Notes: a model not told the origin generated them from the sequence alone. DNA of 54,589 nucleotides from Nitrospira sp. (GCA_019636815.1 JAHBWT010000017.1:1-54589), one strand, 5' to 3'. Positions 27,345 through 36,219 are shown, counted from the stretch's first letter. Numbers and translations are program-made.

Positions 27345-28268
27345 CTACCGTCCACCTTTCGCCGAAGGGAGCAGCGTAAACTCTACCACAGAATGTGGGT
27401 TGATGCCTCGAACAGCCTCGATGTAGCGTTTCTGGATCGCGCTGAGGATCGGCGATTTCTCAGGCAGTGTGTATTCATCAATCGAGGTTATCAATGTCAC
27501 CTCATGAAGTGTGCCGCACACACCAAGTTCGTCGGCAACCAACAATTCAGTCCGGTCTATGGGACGACGGCTGAATTTTATACCCAGCGAATGGGCAAGC
27601 GATTCCGCAATATCGAGCGTAATGCTTTCCAGAGCACCTTCGGTAGCAGGCGGAGTCACAATGGTACCGTCTCTCACCATGAGGATGCACGATGCGGTTG
27701 CCTCAGCGACACGCCCCGACTGATTAAGTAACACCATATCTTCATAATTCCTCGATTTACCTTCAAGACGTGCCAAGAGAGACACTTGGTAGTTGCTCCC
27801 GGTCTTGATTCGTGCCGGCAAAGCAATGTCACTGCTTCGTCGCCAGGTGCTCACTCCGACTTGGATCGACCGCGGGGTACTCTTGTCCTGATGATAGGCT
27901 GTGAGGACGAGGTCTGCGACGGTATCCTCGCCCCAATGGCCCTCCGTTACAAACAGGGTCGTCCGTACCCACATATCGCGGTCCGAAGTAGCCAAAGCCC
28001 CGATCAGGTGATCGACCGCATCACGATATTCTTCGAAGCTGTACTCGCAGGGGATATGGAGCAGGCGGGCGGATCGTTTGAGTCGTTCATAATGCCGCCG
28101 CATCATGATGATTTTGAACTGTCCGTCTGGTTGCCAATACCCCTTAAGCCCTTCGAATACATTTCGCCCACGGGTGACTGCCTCGCATCCGATGTGAAGC
28201 GTTGCTTGATCCCAAGGAACAAGCTTCCCGTTCATATAGGCAAATGCGGGCCTCTGCAGTTGTGTCAC
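27345..28268 (-). CDS. Class IV (IlvE/DAAT fold) PLP aminotransferase
   Basis: A 307-aa fold-type IV aminotransferase. FEGLKGYWQPDGQF and RRHYERLKRSARLL are the IlvE-type N-terminal landmarks; ARIKTGSNYQVSLLAR holds the catalytic lysine, and EATASCILMV the cofactor-binding segment. Known family members act on branched-chain or D-amino acids, or deaminate aminodeoxychorismate. In a polysaccharide locus it may make an amino-acid or keto-acid substituent for the glycan, but that is inference. The start is a GTG at 28268 with GGAGG 5 bases upstream; an in-frame TTG at 28283 would put the Shine-Dalgarno inside the gene. Confidence 0.85.
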   Translation of the reverse strand: MTQLQRPAFAYMNGKLVPWDQATLHIGCEAVTRGRNVFEGLKGYWQPDGQFKIIMMRRHYERLKRSARLLHIPCEYSFEEYRDAVDHLIGALATSDRDMWVRTTLFVTEGHWGEDTVADLVLTAYHQDKSTPRSIQVGVSTWRRSSDIALPARIKTGSNYQVSLLARLEGKSRNYEDMVLLNQSGRVAEATASCILMVRDGTIVTPPATEGALESITLDIAESLAHSLGIKFSRRPIDRTELLVADELGVCGTLHEVTLITSIDEYTLPEKSPILSAIQKRYIEAVRGINPHSVVEFTLLPSAKGGR

Positions 28269-28358
28269 GTGATCCTCCGTCAAGTTTATCTTAGGTTCGG
28301 CATGCGTGAATAGGAGATGAACTTCTGCCCTATTGAAAGCGCTTGATGGGCAACGGCG

Positions 28359-29291
28359 TCAGTGGTCGCGTTTCTCCTCCATCGAATACACGAGCTTCCC
28401 CTCACCGACTGTTTCGTCATCATAGAGCGCGATCAGCTCATCGGGAATGTGCGCCAGATCGGTGGCACGAAGATAATCCCTCATCGTCGTTCCGGTACAG
28501 GCTTCATCGATCCGGGGAGCACCGATCCTTCTCGTCACATCATCAAGATTCACCACGCGAAAATCGATGCTAAACCGCGTCTTCCCTGACGTATTGGGCA
28601 CACTGGAGTGCATCTGAGCGGCCGAAAACAGAATAATTCCTCCCGCCGGCACGATGAGGCGAATCTGAGGGGCGAGCACAAGCGGTTCGGTCGCCTTCGG
28701 CAGCGGCCTGGGATCTTCCTTCAGAAATTTTGCGACATGCGATCCCCGGCTTTGCTGATTCCACAGATAATAATTGTACCCCTCAGAACTATTTTTTACC
28801 GGAACATTCCAATACTGTGGGTGAAACGCCATGGCATTGTTCGACTCGATATCATAGATGGGAATCCACCAATTTATCTGACAGGGGGGGGCCGAATACC
28901 ATGTGTCACGATGAGGGTGCCAGGCATAGGCAATTCCGGTAGTTAGATAATTATCACTTGTTGAGCTTCGCATCTTTGGAACATCAAAAAAAGTCTTTTC
29001 TAGATCGCAACCCATCTCCGCAAAAATGTCGTGCATGAGCGCTTTAGACTCGAAATGGTGGATGAAATTCGGCTTCAGCTTCCCGAGAATGTCGGCATAT
29101 TGCTCGACGGAAAGATGAAGCTGAGCGGTCTCCGGGTCATAAGGCTTGAACGCCTCTTTGATCAACTCTCTGGCAAAGTCGACAAACGCAATGGAGCTTT
29201 TTCTGGGAGAATATACAATGAGCTGACCTTGATATAACTCTTCACGACGTCGTTCATCCGAGAATGGAGGGTCATAATAAACTGTGTTCAT
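28359..29291 (-). CDS. PhyH-like Fe(II)/2-oxoglutarate-dependent oxygenase
   Basis: A 310-aa protein with the facial triad of non-haem iron oxygenases: H127 and D129 in HPHRDTW, H228 in SAAQMHSS, and R239 in TRFSIDFRVV for binding 2-oxoglutarate. The aromatic stretch INWWIPIYDIESNNAMAFHP builds the jelly-roll core. Likely a hydroxylase acting on a nucleotide sugar or on a glycan substituent; the substrate is unknown. The start is the ATG at 29291 with GGAG 8 bases upstream. It lies between the aminotransferase (90-base gap) and DUF4910 (35-base gap) genes, so it belongs to the same transcription unit. Confidence 0.8.
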   Translation of the reverse strand: MNTVYYDPPFSDERRREELYQGQLIVYSPRKSSIAFVDFARELIKEAFKPYDPETAQLHLSVEQYADILGKLKPNFIHHFESKALMHDIFAEMGCDLEKTFFDVPKMRSSTSDNYLTTGIAYAWHPHRDTWYSAPPCQINWWIPIYDIESNNAMAFHPQYWNVPVKNSSEGYNYYLWNQQSRGSHVAKFLKEDPRPLPKATEPLVLAPQIRLIVPAGGIILFSAAQMHSSVPNTSGKTRFSIDFRVVNLDDVTRRIGAPRIDEACTGTTMRDYLRATDLAHIPDELIALYDDETVGEGKLVYSMEEKRDH

Positions 29292-29326
29292 GATAGCTTC
29301 TCCATCAAGCAAGTATTTCCCGGTCT

Positions 29327-30640
29327 CTAAGATTCCTCCAATAACCCGACTTCCACGAGGGCGTCAGCTGCAGATCGAATGTCGCCGAACGGGAGGTCGG
29401 CACGCTCTGCAATATCAAGCAGTGTATGGCAGCCGTCGGACCCGTTCAACACCCACAGAAGCGCTAATTCCTTTGATTGCTTTTCTTGCTGACCGGCCAC
29501 AGAACGATAAAGTCCCCGTCGACCCAATTGGGGCTCGCATTTCGGGCTCTGATTCAGATAGATCCGATTCCCTTCCAGTAACCCTAGTACCTCCAGGCAT
29601 TGGCCGTACGAGTCAACCAGGGACTCTGTCTTCACAAAGTCCAGATTGTCCGCGGACGAGTGATATTCAGGATATTCGCCGTGCGGGGTTCGCATGAAGC
29701 ACCCAACGGGCAGATCAAAACCCGGAGAACAATACTGTCGCTCATCATACCCGTACGGAAAGAAGTCAATAATGTCATACGGCCTCCCGGAATGCTTCAG
29801 AACATGTGTCACGGCGCGATCGATATCGGCATTGCTCCGACGACTCTTCTTATAAGTAACATTTCCCGCATCACCCACTCCTGTCAACACCAGGCCATGC
29901 TTAATACGAGACACATGCTGTTCATTCTGCGCCAGCCATGTAATCGACCCAATGGTCCCTGGAATGAAGAGAAACCGGTAAGAATATCGTCTTGAGCGAG
30001 CAGCCATCGTCTGAGCCAGGCTCACTGCCACTGCAATGCCGGAAAGATTGTCGTTACATAGTGACGGGTGACACACATGACAGGACAGGAGAATTTCTTC
30101 ATCCTTCTCTCCTGGTAAACAGACTTCCCCGTATGTTAGTGAACCAGCCCTAAGGCTGGAGTCAATGACCACGTCAAACTCCTCTTCTTCCCGCATTTCC
30201 AGCAATTGCTTCTCACTCAAGCAGAAACCCCAATTCTCCTTGTAATACGAGGTCCGGTAAGGAATCCACTCGGGATGGTCCGGAAGAGTGAACAGGTGAG
30301 GCCTGAGTTCGGCCAACGTCATCTTTTTTCTAACAGGCAAGCTGTAACTCATCAGGTGCAGGTTGTGAGCCTTGAAGTCGACGATCCGTTTCCCTGCGCC
30401 GTTCATTATATAGGCATCGGCAACACTCCATTCCAGAGGCACTGTCCAATCGAATACCTTGGTTCCGCTAGGAACTTCGTGCATTTCCAATGGGAGAACT
30501 TTTTGGAGTGATCGCAGAGTTTCTCGTACCCCATCTCCGGTAATACTCCGACAGATCGGATAGAGCTCAGCCATCAAATCATGCATCGCTCGTCCCAATC
30601 CTTCACGTTCTAAAGCGGCCTGTGGATTCATGAAAGCCAT
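29327..30640 (-). CDS. DUF4910 aminopeptidase-like protein with winged-helix tail
   Basis: A 437-aa cytoplasmic protein of the DUF4910 type. It starts with MHDLMAELYPICRSITGDG, has an M28 peptidase-like centre with LLSCHVCHPSLCNDNLSG (a likely metal site) near 195 and GYDERQYCSPGFDLPVGCF near 300, and ends with a ~70-residue winged-helix-like part (ELALLWVLNGSDGCHTLLDIA). The family is a regular partner of RfbF, SDR, C-methyltransferase and RmlC-like genes in polysaccharide loci, but its reaction is not established to my knowledge. The chosen ATG is 2 bases after the stop of the RmlC-like gene, suggesting coupling; an ATG at 30631 is an alternative. Confidence 0.82.
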   Translation of the reverse strand: MAFMNPQAALEREGLGRAMHDLMAELYPICRSITGDGVRETLRSLQKVLPLEMHEVPSGTKVFDWTVPLEWSVADAYIMNGAGKRIVDFKAHNLHLMSYSLPVRKKMTLAELRPHLFTLPDHPEWIPYRTSYYKENWGFCLSEKQLLEMREEEEFDVVIDSSLRAGSLTYGEVCLPGEKDEEILLSCHVCHPSLCNDNLSGIAVAVSLAQTMAARSRRYSYRFLFIPGTIGSITWLAQNEQHVSRIKHGLVLTGVGDAGNVTYKKSRRSNADIDRAVTHVLKHSGRPYDIIDFFPYGYDERQYCSPGFDLPVGCFMRTPHGEYPEYHSSADNLDFVKTESLVDSYGQCLEVLGLLEGNRIYLNQSPKCEPQLGRRGLYRSVAGQQEKQSKELALLWVLNGSDGCHTLLDIAERADLPFGDIRSAADALVEVGLLEES

Positions 30641-30642
30641 GT

Positions 30643-31185
30643 CTATGATGGAACGTTCATGGTAAATGCTGGCCATGTTCGATCCTTCCTCGACATGACC
30701 AGAATGGGTTCGGGCCAGGCAATCTTGAACGTGGGATCATCCCACCGAAATCCTCGAGCACTGGCAGGCACATAGAATTCCGACATCTGGTATGACACTT
30801 CGCTTTTGTCTTCAAGGGTAAGAAACCCGTGAGCAAACTGTTTTGGGATGTAGATCGCCCTACGATTTTCAGCTGACAGCATTATGCCTACGTGCCGCCC
30901 AAATGTCGGCGAGGCCGGTCGTAAGTCAACGACGACGTCATAGATAGCCCCCGCCGTACAGCGGACCAATTTCACTTCCTCATGCGGGGCGACCTGATAG
31001 TGCATCCCCCGCATGGTGCCCCTGTGGTCGTTCACCGAAACGCTTGATTGCACCCATACGACAGCGAGCCCATGCGCTTCGAACTCTTTTTGGCACCAAG
31101 TCCTTGCAAACATTCCCCGCTCATCTTGCACCGGCTCAGGGTCGATTACAAATGCGCTCTTAAGTGCGGTTTCTGTGAAAATCAT
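30643..31185 (-). CDS. RmlC-like nucleotide-sugar 3,5-epimerase
   Basis: A 180-aa cupin of the dTDP-4-dehydrorhamnose 3,5-epimerase family, the usual length. The catalytic dyad is in place: H62 in RGMHYQ and Y132 in VSYQMSEFY; D87 lies in VVVDLRP and the IPKQFAHGFLTLED block is intact. With RfbF, an SDR and a C-methyltransferase as neighbours it most likely epimerises a CDP-4-keto sugar after C-methylation, not dTDP-rhamnose. That is inference, because no RmlA, RmlB or RmlD is present. The start is fixed by an ATGA overlap with the upstream methyltransferase gene; the frame is open 240 bases further but only inside that gene. Confidence 0.9.
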   Translation of the reverse strand: MIFTETALKSAFVIDPEPVQDERGMFARTWCQKEFEAHGLAVVWVQSSVSVNDHRGTMRGMHYQVAPHEEVKLVRCTAGAIYDVVVDLRPASPTFGRHVGIMLSAENRRAIYIPKQFAHGFLTLEDKSEVSYQMSEFYVPASARGFRWDDPTFKIAWPEPILVMSRKDRTWPAFTMNVPS

Positions 31186-32417
31186 GAATGCACTTGAACC
31201 TCGGGAATCGGGACGACGAACTTTCCGCCCCACTCTCGAATATGGCTCATCTGCTGCATAATCTCCTCCCGGATATTCCACGGCAAAATCAACAGGTAGT
31301 CCGGCCGGGTTTCTCGAATCCGCTCCGGGCCATAGATTGGAATGCGCACACCAGGGAGAAAGTGTCCTTGCTTGTGAGGGCTTCGATCGACTGTGTAATC
31401 TATGAAATCCGTCCGCACACCACAATAGTTAAGTAACGTATTCCCCTTCGCCGGAGCCCCGTAGCCGACGACCTGTTTGCCCTCTTGCTTTGCAGAGATC
31501 AGGAACGACAGGAGTTTTCGCTTTGTTGCCTCAACCTGAGGACCAAACGAGAGATAATGGTCATGCCGGCCAAACCCTAAAGTCTCTTCCCGTGACCTCA
31601 ACTCCTTTGCGCGCGATCCGATCGGCTTCGAGGCATCGTCCTGATGCGCCGCATAGATGCGGAGGGACCCGCCGTGCGTCGACAACTCCTCCGCATCAAA
31701 CAATTTCATCCCATGTCGCGCAAAAACCTGCTCAACCGCCAGGAACGAAAAATAGGAGAAATGTTCGTGATAGATCGTATCGAATTGATTCTGCTCCATC
31801 AATTGAAGCAGATGGGGGAATTCCATCGTGATCAATCCCGCAGGTCTCAACAGAAGCTTGAGCCCACTGACGAAATCATTGAGATCAGGGACATGAGCCA
31901 ATACATTATTCCCGATGATCAGGTCCGCGGCCCATCCTTCAGCGACGATGTCACGCGCAGTCTTCTCACCGAAGAACGCCACCTTGGTATTGATTCCCCT
32001 CTTTTTCGCCGCCTCGGCCACATTCGCCGCGGGCTCGACCCCAAGAGCTGGGATACCGCGAATCACGAAGTTCTGCAACAGATATCCGTCGTTGCTGGCG
32101 ATCTCGACCACTCGAGAGTCTCGGCTCAACGAAAAGCGTTCGGCGATCATGTCAACGTACACCTTCGCATGAGCCAGCCATGAATCCGAAAAAGACGAGA
32201 AGTACGCGTAGTCTGAAAAGATATCATGTGGAGTCGTAAACTCCTCCAACTGCACGAGAAGGCATTGCCCACAGACGTACACGTGGAGGGGATAGAACGG
32301 CTCCATGCGATTGCGCTGCTCCGGCTTAATATAGGAGTTAGCCAATGGAGACATGCCGAGATCAACGAAGGTTTGCTCAAGAGTTGAACCACATGACCGA
32401 CAGTGCGACCGTCCCAT
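31182..32417 (-). CDS. Sugar C-methyltransferase (zinc-binding, SAM-dependent)
   Basis: A 411-aa enzyme of the TylCIII/NovU type. The N-terminal zinc-binding domain has C6 and C9 (HCRSCG) and VYVCGQC near 50. The Rossmann SAM domain shows VVEIASNDGYLLQNF near 110, NNVLAHVPDLNDF and the family-typical EHFSYFSFLAVEQVF. The C-terminal domain (KQVVGYGAPAKGNTLLNY) completes the three-domain layout. Family members add a methyl group to C3 of a 4-keto deoxy nucleotide sugar, giving a branched sugar. The ATG at 32417 has GGAGG 8 bases upstream; the stop overlaps the RmlC-like start by 4 bases. Confidence 0.9.
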   Translation of the reverse strand: MGRSHCRSCGSTLEQTFVDLGMSPLANSYIKPEQRNRMEPFYPLHVYVCGQCLLVQLEEFTTPHDIFSDYAYFSSFSDSWLAHAKVYVDMIAERFSLSRDSRVVEIASNDGYLLQNFVIRGIPALGVEPAANVAEAAKKRGINTKVAFFGEKTARDIVAEGWAADLIIGNNVLAHVPDLNDFVSGLKLLLRPAGLITMEFPHLLQLMEQNQFDTIYHEHFSYFSFLAVEQVFARHGMKLFDAEELSTHGGSLRIYAAHQDDASKPIGSRAKELRSREETLGFGRHDHYLSFGPQVEATKRKLLSFLISAKQEGKQVVGYGAPAKGNTLLNYCGVRTDFIDYTVDRSPHKQGHFLPGVRIPIYGPERIRETRPDYLLILPWNIREEIMQQMSHIREWGGKFVVPIPEVQVHS

Positions 32418-32490
32418 GTGTATGCCCTCCTTTCTCATGATTGACTCCCGACGTCCCGATTCCTTTCCGACATGACCACCGGCACCTCTC

Positions 32491-33549
32491 TCACGAATCC
32501 ATCCGGTCTTTCCACTCCAGATTACTTGTCAGTTGTCCGCTTTCCCGCAACCTTTTCAGGGTGACAAGCCGTATGTACTCACCGGTCCGGAACTCGGGAT
32601 CATCAAATTTCATGGCCATGAGGGCATCGCGAAGATCCTGTACGGCAGTCTGCAGATCTACCTCGGGTAGGAAACCTTGGGCCAACTTCGAGAACTTGTC
32701 GAAATTCACCCGATAGGACCGCTTGTCCGGCTGCGCATCCTTATTGATCGATACCTCAACATTAGGCACCAGCTTGGCTACTGCTGCCGCTAAATCCTTC
32801 ACTTGATAGTTCCAGGTATCGCTCCCCACATTCAATGTCAGGCAGGTTCCCCCATCCCGATGATCTCGCTGCACAGCCCAATCGATCGCTCTTGCCATGT
32901 CTTTTACGTGAATGAGCGGGCGCCATGGGGTACCGTCACTCAGGATGTTGATGCGCTTGGATGTGATCGCGCCGGCAATAAAATCATTCAGTACAAGATC
33001 TAGTCTCAAACGATCACTCATTCCGCAGGCCGTTGCAAACCTGAGGCATGTTACCGTGAAGGTCTCCGAAGCCAGCAATGCGAGGTCCCGTTCTGTATTC
33101 ACCTTCGATTTGGCATACGCCGTAAGGGGATTAAGCGCATCCTCTTCTCGACGGGGACCGCCTTCTGCAAATCCATACACACTGCAACTTGACGCAAACA
33201 CAAATTTCTTAACCCCAGCCTGTTTTACCTTACCGGCGAGATCGATACTGGCTCGGTGATTGATGTCCAAAGTCACATCTTCAAAAAGAGCTCCCATTGG
33301 ATCGTTTGAAATTGCGCAGAGGTGAACCACGGCATCCACTCCCCTGAAGATCTCTGGGGGTACCCTTCTGATATCTCCGAAGTATTGAATATCGGCTCGA
33401 CTTTCCGGGAAACGAGATGGACCTGTGAGGCAGTGCGCAAAATAGCCAGCATCGTAGCCGATAAGTTCCGCGCCTGGCTGAACCTCTCTTAAACGACTCA
33501 AAACCAATGGTCCGACATAGCCCATGTTCCCTGTGATAACGATCCTCAT
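32491..33549 (-). CDS. NAD-dependent sugar epimerase/dehydratase (extended SDR)
   Basis: A 352-aa extended SDR. The Rossmann motif GNMGYVG is at residues 7-13 and the catalytic Y145-x3-K149 (YAKSK) follows SSCSVYG at 121-126. Next to RfbF, CDP-glucose 4,6-dehydratase or a later epimerisation/reduction would fit. The sequence differs from canonical RfbG (the Gly motif reads GNMGYVG and the typical E. coli-like length is similar), so I leave the reaction open. It lies 73 bases upstream of the methyltransferase gene and 10 bases after the oxidase gene. Confidence 0.85.
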   Translation of the reverse strand: MRIVITGNMGYVGPLVLSRLREVQPGAELIGYDAGYFAHCLTGPSRFPESRADIQYFGDIRRVPPEIFRGVDAVVHLCAISNDPMGALFEDVTLDINHRASIDLAGKVKQAGVKKFVFASSCSVYGFAEGGPRREEDALNPLTAYAKSKVNTERDLALLASETFTVTCLRFATACGMSDRLRLDLVLNDFIAGAITSKRINILSDGTPWRPLIHVKDMARAIDWAVQRDHRDGGTCLTLNVGSDTWNYQVKDLAAAVAKLVPNVEVSINKDAQPDKRSYRVNFDKFSKLAQGFLPEVDLQTAVQDLRDALMAMKFDDPEFRTGEYIRLVTLKRLRESGQLTSNLEWKDRMDS

Positions 33550-33559
33550 GTTTGCTCCT

Positions 33560-34756
33560 TCAGTTCAATACCGCTTTAATGCGTTCGCACACATGTTCTG
33601 AAAACGGAAGCCCACAAGTAAACGCTGGAGATACAGCATTCAGCACATGCATCGAATGCTGGTCGCCCTCCAGGACAAAATCCATTTCGAGTTTACGCTT
33701 CTTGATATCGACCAGTTGAGCCCGGATCCCCGACTTTCCCCAATGCTGATAATGCTCGGGCTTAACTCCTTCCGCCAACTCACTGGCCAGTGAAACCATC
33801 TTCGACTTTGAATATTTCGCCAGCTCACGGACCGCGAGAGTCCTGAAAGCGAAATTTGAATTCGTCATCAACCAAACCCCTCGCAGAGCCACTTCGAGAA
33901 ATTCGCCCCAGTGAAAATTCGCTATTCCACCATACTGCTCGCGCCAGAGCCCTGGAATCGCAGTGGGACCGATTTTCGCTTTGCCATTGGCCGCCACTGT
34001 GAAGTGGACACCCAGGAATGGATTCTTGAGATCTGGGACCGGATAGATGTTTGTGCGAATCGACCCAGCCGGCTCACTTGAATAGAGATACAGTCCCTTG
34101 AAGGGAAGAATGCGATAATGTTCGGAGAATCCATAATCTCGAGCGATGCGGTCTGCATAAAGCCCGGCTGCGTTCACAACGTACCCGACCTCGTGCATAC
34201 CATGAGTGGTCCTCACCTGCCCTTTGGATGATCCGAGGTACCGAACACCGCAATGGAGCTGCACACCCTCATCGACCGCATCCTTCTTCATGGCCTGCAT
34301 TACCAGAGAAGGATCAACCGTCGAGGTCGCCGGGGAAAGCAATGCCCGCTCGCAAGTCTTGACCCGTGGCTCAATCGCTTTGGCATCTTTCTCCGAGATC
34401 TCTTCGAGAGGTATCCTATTCGCACGTCCCCTTTTCAACAGTTCATCTAGTCCTGCATGATCGGCATGATCTTTGGCTACCACCAGCTTCCCACATTTGT
34501 TAAGGGGGATCTTTTTCTCCTCACAGTATTCGGTCAGTAAACGGTTGCCCCTCCACGTGAATTTTGCTTTGAGACTGTCGGGAGAATAATAGAATCCGGC
34601 ATGCACGACACCGCTGTTGCGGCCGCTCGCATGCAGGCCACAATCGGCCTCTTTTTCAAGAAGATGCACCGACGCGCTGGGAAACGTACGCCGAAGTCCG
34701 CGCGCAATGCTCAGCCCAACTACACCACCGCCAATGACGAGAAAATCAGAACGCAC
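33560..34756 (-). CDS. LhgO-like FAD-dependent oxidoreductase (L-2-hydroxyglutarate oxidase family)
   Basis: A 398-aa DAO-fold flavoprotein. The FAD-binding Rossmann motif GGGVVGLSIARGL is at residues 8-20, and HASGRNSGVVHAGFYY near 42-57 is the diagnostic block of L-2-hydroxyglutarate oxidases. The C-terminal half carries the substrate domain with VLNAVSPAFTCGLPFSEHV. The known reaction converts L-2-hydroxyglutarate to 2-oxoglutarate. In this locus it sits 6 bases after rfbF and 10 bases before the SDR gene, so it is in the sugar operon. It might supply 2-oxoglutarate for the nearby oxygenase or oxidise a sugar-linked acid; both are guesses. Confidence 0.85.
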   Translation of the reverse strand: MRSDFLVIGGGVVGLSIARGLRRTFPSASVHLLEKEADCGLHASGRNSGVVHAGFYYSPDSLKAKFTWRGNRLLTEYCEEKKIPLNKCGKLVVAKDHADHAGLDELLKRGRANRIPLEEISEKDAKAIEPRVKTCERALLSPATSTVDPSLVMQAMKKDAVDEGVQLHCGVRYLGSSKGQVRTTHGMHEVGYVVNAAGLYADRIARDYGFSEHYRILPFKGLYLYSSEPAGSIRTNIYPVPDLKNPFLGVHFTVAANGKAKIGPTAIPGLWREQYGGIANFHWGEFLEVALRGVWLMTNSNFAFRTLAVRELAKYSKSKMVSLASELAEGVKPEHYQHWGKSGIRAQLVDIKKRKLEMDFVLEGDQHSMHVLNAVSPAFTCGLPFSEHVCERIKAVLN

Positions 34757-34762
34757 CTCTCG

Positions 34763-35536
34763 TTACCAGACCTTCCAAGGCGCCTTGGATGATTGCCACA
34801 ACTCTTCCAAAAAGTTCTTTTCCCGCAAGGTATCCATGCATGACCAAAACCGCTCGTGCCGATAGCCCGTCAGTTGATTTTCTTTTGTGAGGCGCTCGAG
34901 TGGCTCTTTCTCCCACACCATCTCATCACCTTTGATGTAGTCAAGGACCTTGCGATCGAGGACATAGAACCCACCGTTGATCCAGCCTTCATCACCATGA
35001 GGCTTTTCCCGAAAAGCGACAATGCGATCATGATCGAACTCCAGCCGTCCGAACCTCGCGGGAGGGAGAACCGTCGTCACCGTAGCCAATCTTCCGTGTG
35101 ACTCATGAAACTTGATCGTGTCCTGAATATCAACATCCGAGACACCGTCTCCGTATGTAAATAGAAAGGTTTCGTCTTTCTCGAGCCATTTCTTGAGCTG
35201 CCTGAGCCGGCCTCCCGTCTGAGTATGTAGACCTGTATCAACGAGGTGAACCTTCCAATCCTCATGCTGCTTCCCGTCATGAATCGTCGTCTGCCCGCTT
35301 CCAAGATCGACTGAGATATCTTTATTGAAGGCATAGAAGTTAAGAAAGTATTCTTTGATCATTTCTCCTTTGTACCCGAGGGCGATGATGAATTCCTTTA
35401 TACCGTGTTCCGCATAGATCTTCATAATGTGCCACAGAATCGGCTTCCCTCCGATTTCGACCATGGGTTTCGGCCGTAGGGTGGTCTCTTCGGATAGCCG
35501 GGTTCCCATTCCTCCTGCAAGAATGACAGCCTTCAT
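34763..35536 (-). CDS. rfbF: Glucose-1-phosphate cytidylyltransferase
   Basis: A 257-aa nucleotidyltransferase, exactly the length of known RfbF. It begins MKAVILAGGMGTRLSEET with LRPKPMVEIGGKPILWHIM, and has YGDGVSDVDI near 130 and GWINGGFYVLDRKVLDYI near 170. It makes CDP-glucose from CTP and glucose-1-phosphate, the entry step to CDP-linked deoxy and branched sugars. The ATG at 35536 is chosen because GGAGGAG lies just upstream and the protein starts at the conserved strand; a second ATG at 35542 is 2 codons earlier. It is the first enzyme gene downstream of the antiterminator gene (100-base gap). Confidence 0.93.
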   Translation of the reverse strand: MKAVILAGGMGTRLSEETTLRPKPMVEIGGKPILWHIMKIYAEHGIKEFIIALGYKGEMIKEYFLNFYAFNKDISVDLGSGQTTIHDGKQHEDWKVHLVDTGLHTQTGGRLRQLKKWLEKDETFLFTYGDGVSDVDIQDTIKFHESHGRLATVTTVLPPARFGRLEFDHDRIVAFREKPHGDEGWINGGFYVLDRKVLDYIKGDEMVWEKEPLERLTKENQLTGYRHERFWSCMDTLREKNFLEELWQSSKAPWKVW

Positions 35537-35636
35537 ACTCATCTCCTCCTCACACCATAATATCTTCAATATCTAGGACATGTTCTACGGGATTTCCTAC
35601 TCCAGATCGCACTGACAATTGGAGATTATGCGAACC

Positions 35637-36143
35637 TTAAGCTGCCATATAGGGGGATAGTTTGTCGATATCCACTTCAGCTCTCGCATGAAGAGCCAGT
35701 GTATGGAGAAGTACCATTGCTCTTTGTCGCCCTGGCATTTCTCGAACAAATACGGCATCGAGTCCGACCAATGGACCGTCCTTGATTTGGACAAGTTGGC
35801 CATTCCTCAGCTGTTTCAGACCTTGCAGTAAATGCATTTTAGAATCCGTCATTCTGCTCTTGATTGCGTCAATCACCGTAACATCTACCTGCACCGGCTT
35901 TGAACCGAACTCCACAAGCTTTCGAACCCCTCTGGCATACATCACACCGCGACAGTGCTCGGACAGATTAACCCGAACAAACAGATATCCGGGAAAGAGA
36001 GGAGCACTTACCGTTTTTCTTTGACGACGGATAGTCTTCTCTTCTTGCAATCGTGGCAGAAAACACTCAAATCCCATGAGTTCAATATTCCGCTCAGCTT
36101 GTTTTTCGTGGTTTGGCTTCGTACTCACTACATACCAACCCAT
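35637..36143 (-). CDS. NusG-like specialised antiterminator (RfaH/UpxY/LoaP-type)
   Basis: A 168-aa NusG paralogue. The NGN domain (residues 1-105) starts MGWYVVSTKPNHEKQAERNI and contains FECFLPRLQEE and SAPLFPGYLFVRV; the KOW domain is GQLVQIKDGPLVGLDAVF. Proteins of this size at the head of long polysaccharide units (RfaH, UpxY, LoaP) bind RNA polymerase and suppress termination over the whole operon. Here it heads a ~36-kb leftward locus, and its leader holds an ops-like element. It is a specialised paralogue, since general nusG normally lies beside secE and ribosomal-protein genes. I chose the ATG at 36143 by homology; upstream in-frame codons start from a TTG without support. Confidence 0.9.
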   Translation of the reverse strand: MGWYVVSTKPNHEKQAERNIELMGFECFLPRLQEEKTIRRQRKTVSAPLFPGYLFVRVNLSEHCRGVMYARGVRKLVEFGSKPVQVDVTVIDAIKSRMTDSKMHLLQGLKQLRNGQLVQIKDGPLVGLDAVFVREMPGRQRAMVLLHTLALHARAEVDIDKLSPYMAA

Positions 36144-36219
36144 CGCACAAGATCCCGATCTGTCTATAAAAGAATTGCTCACAGGTTGCGTTTCCCAAAT
36201 GCACAAAGTAAGTCTTCAG

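Noticed and set aside
27341-27352. Second ops-like sequence (GACGGTAGCATC, minus strand) before the Wza-like genes
   Set aside because: Only 9 of 12 bases match, which is expected dozens of times by chance, and it overlaps the coding end of the aminotransferase gene.
31186-31425. 80-residue upstream extension of the RmlC-like frame
   Set aside because: It lies inside the methyltransferase gene; the ATGA overlap at 31182-31185 gives a normal 180-aa epimerase.
36144-36206. 21-residue N-terminal extension of the NusG-like protein
   Set aside because: It starts at a TTG without a ribosome-binding site; NusG paralogues start at the MGWYVV strand.
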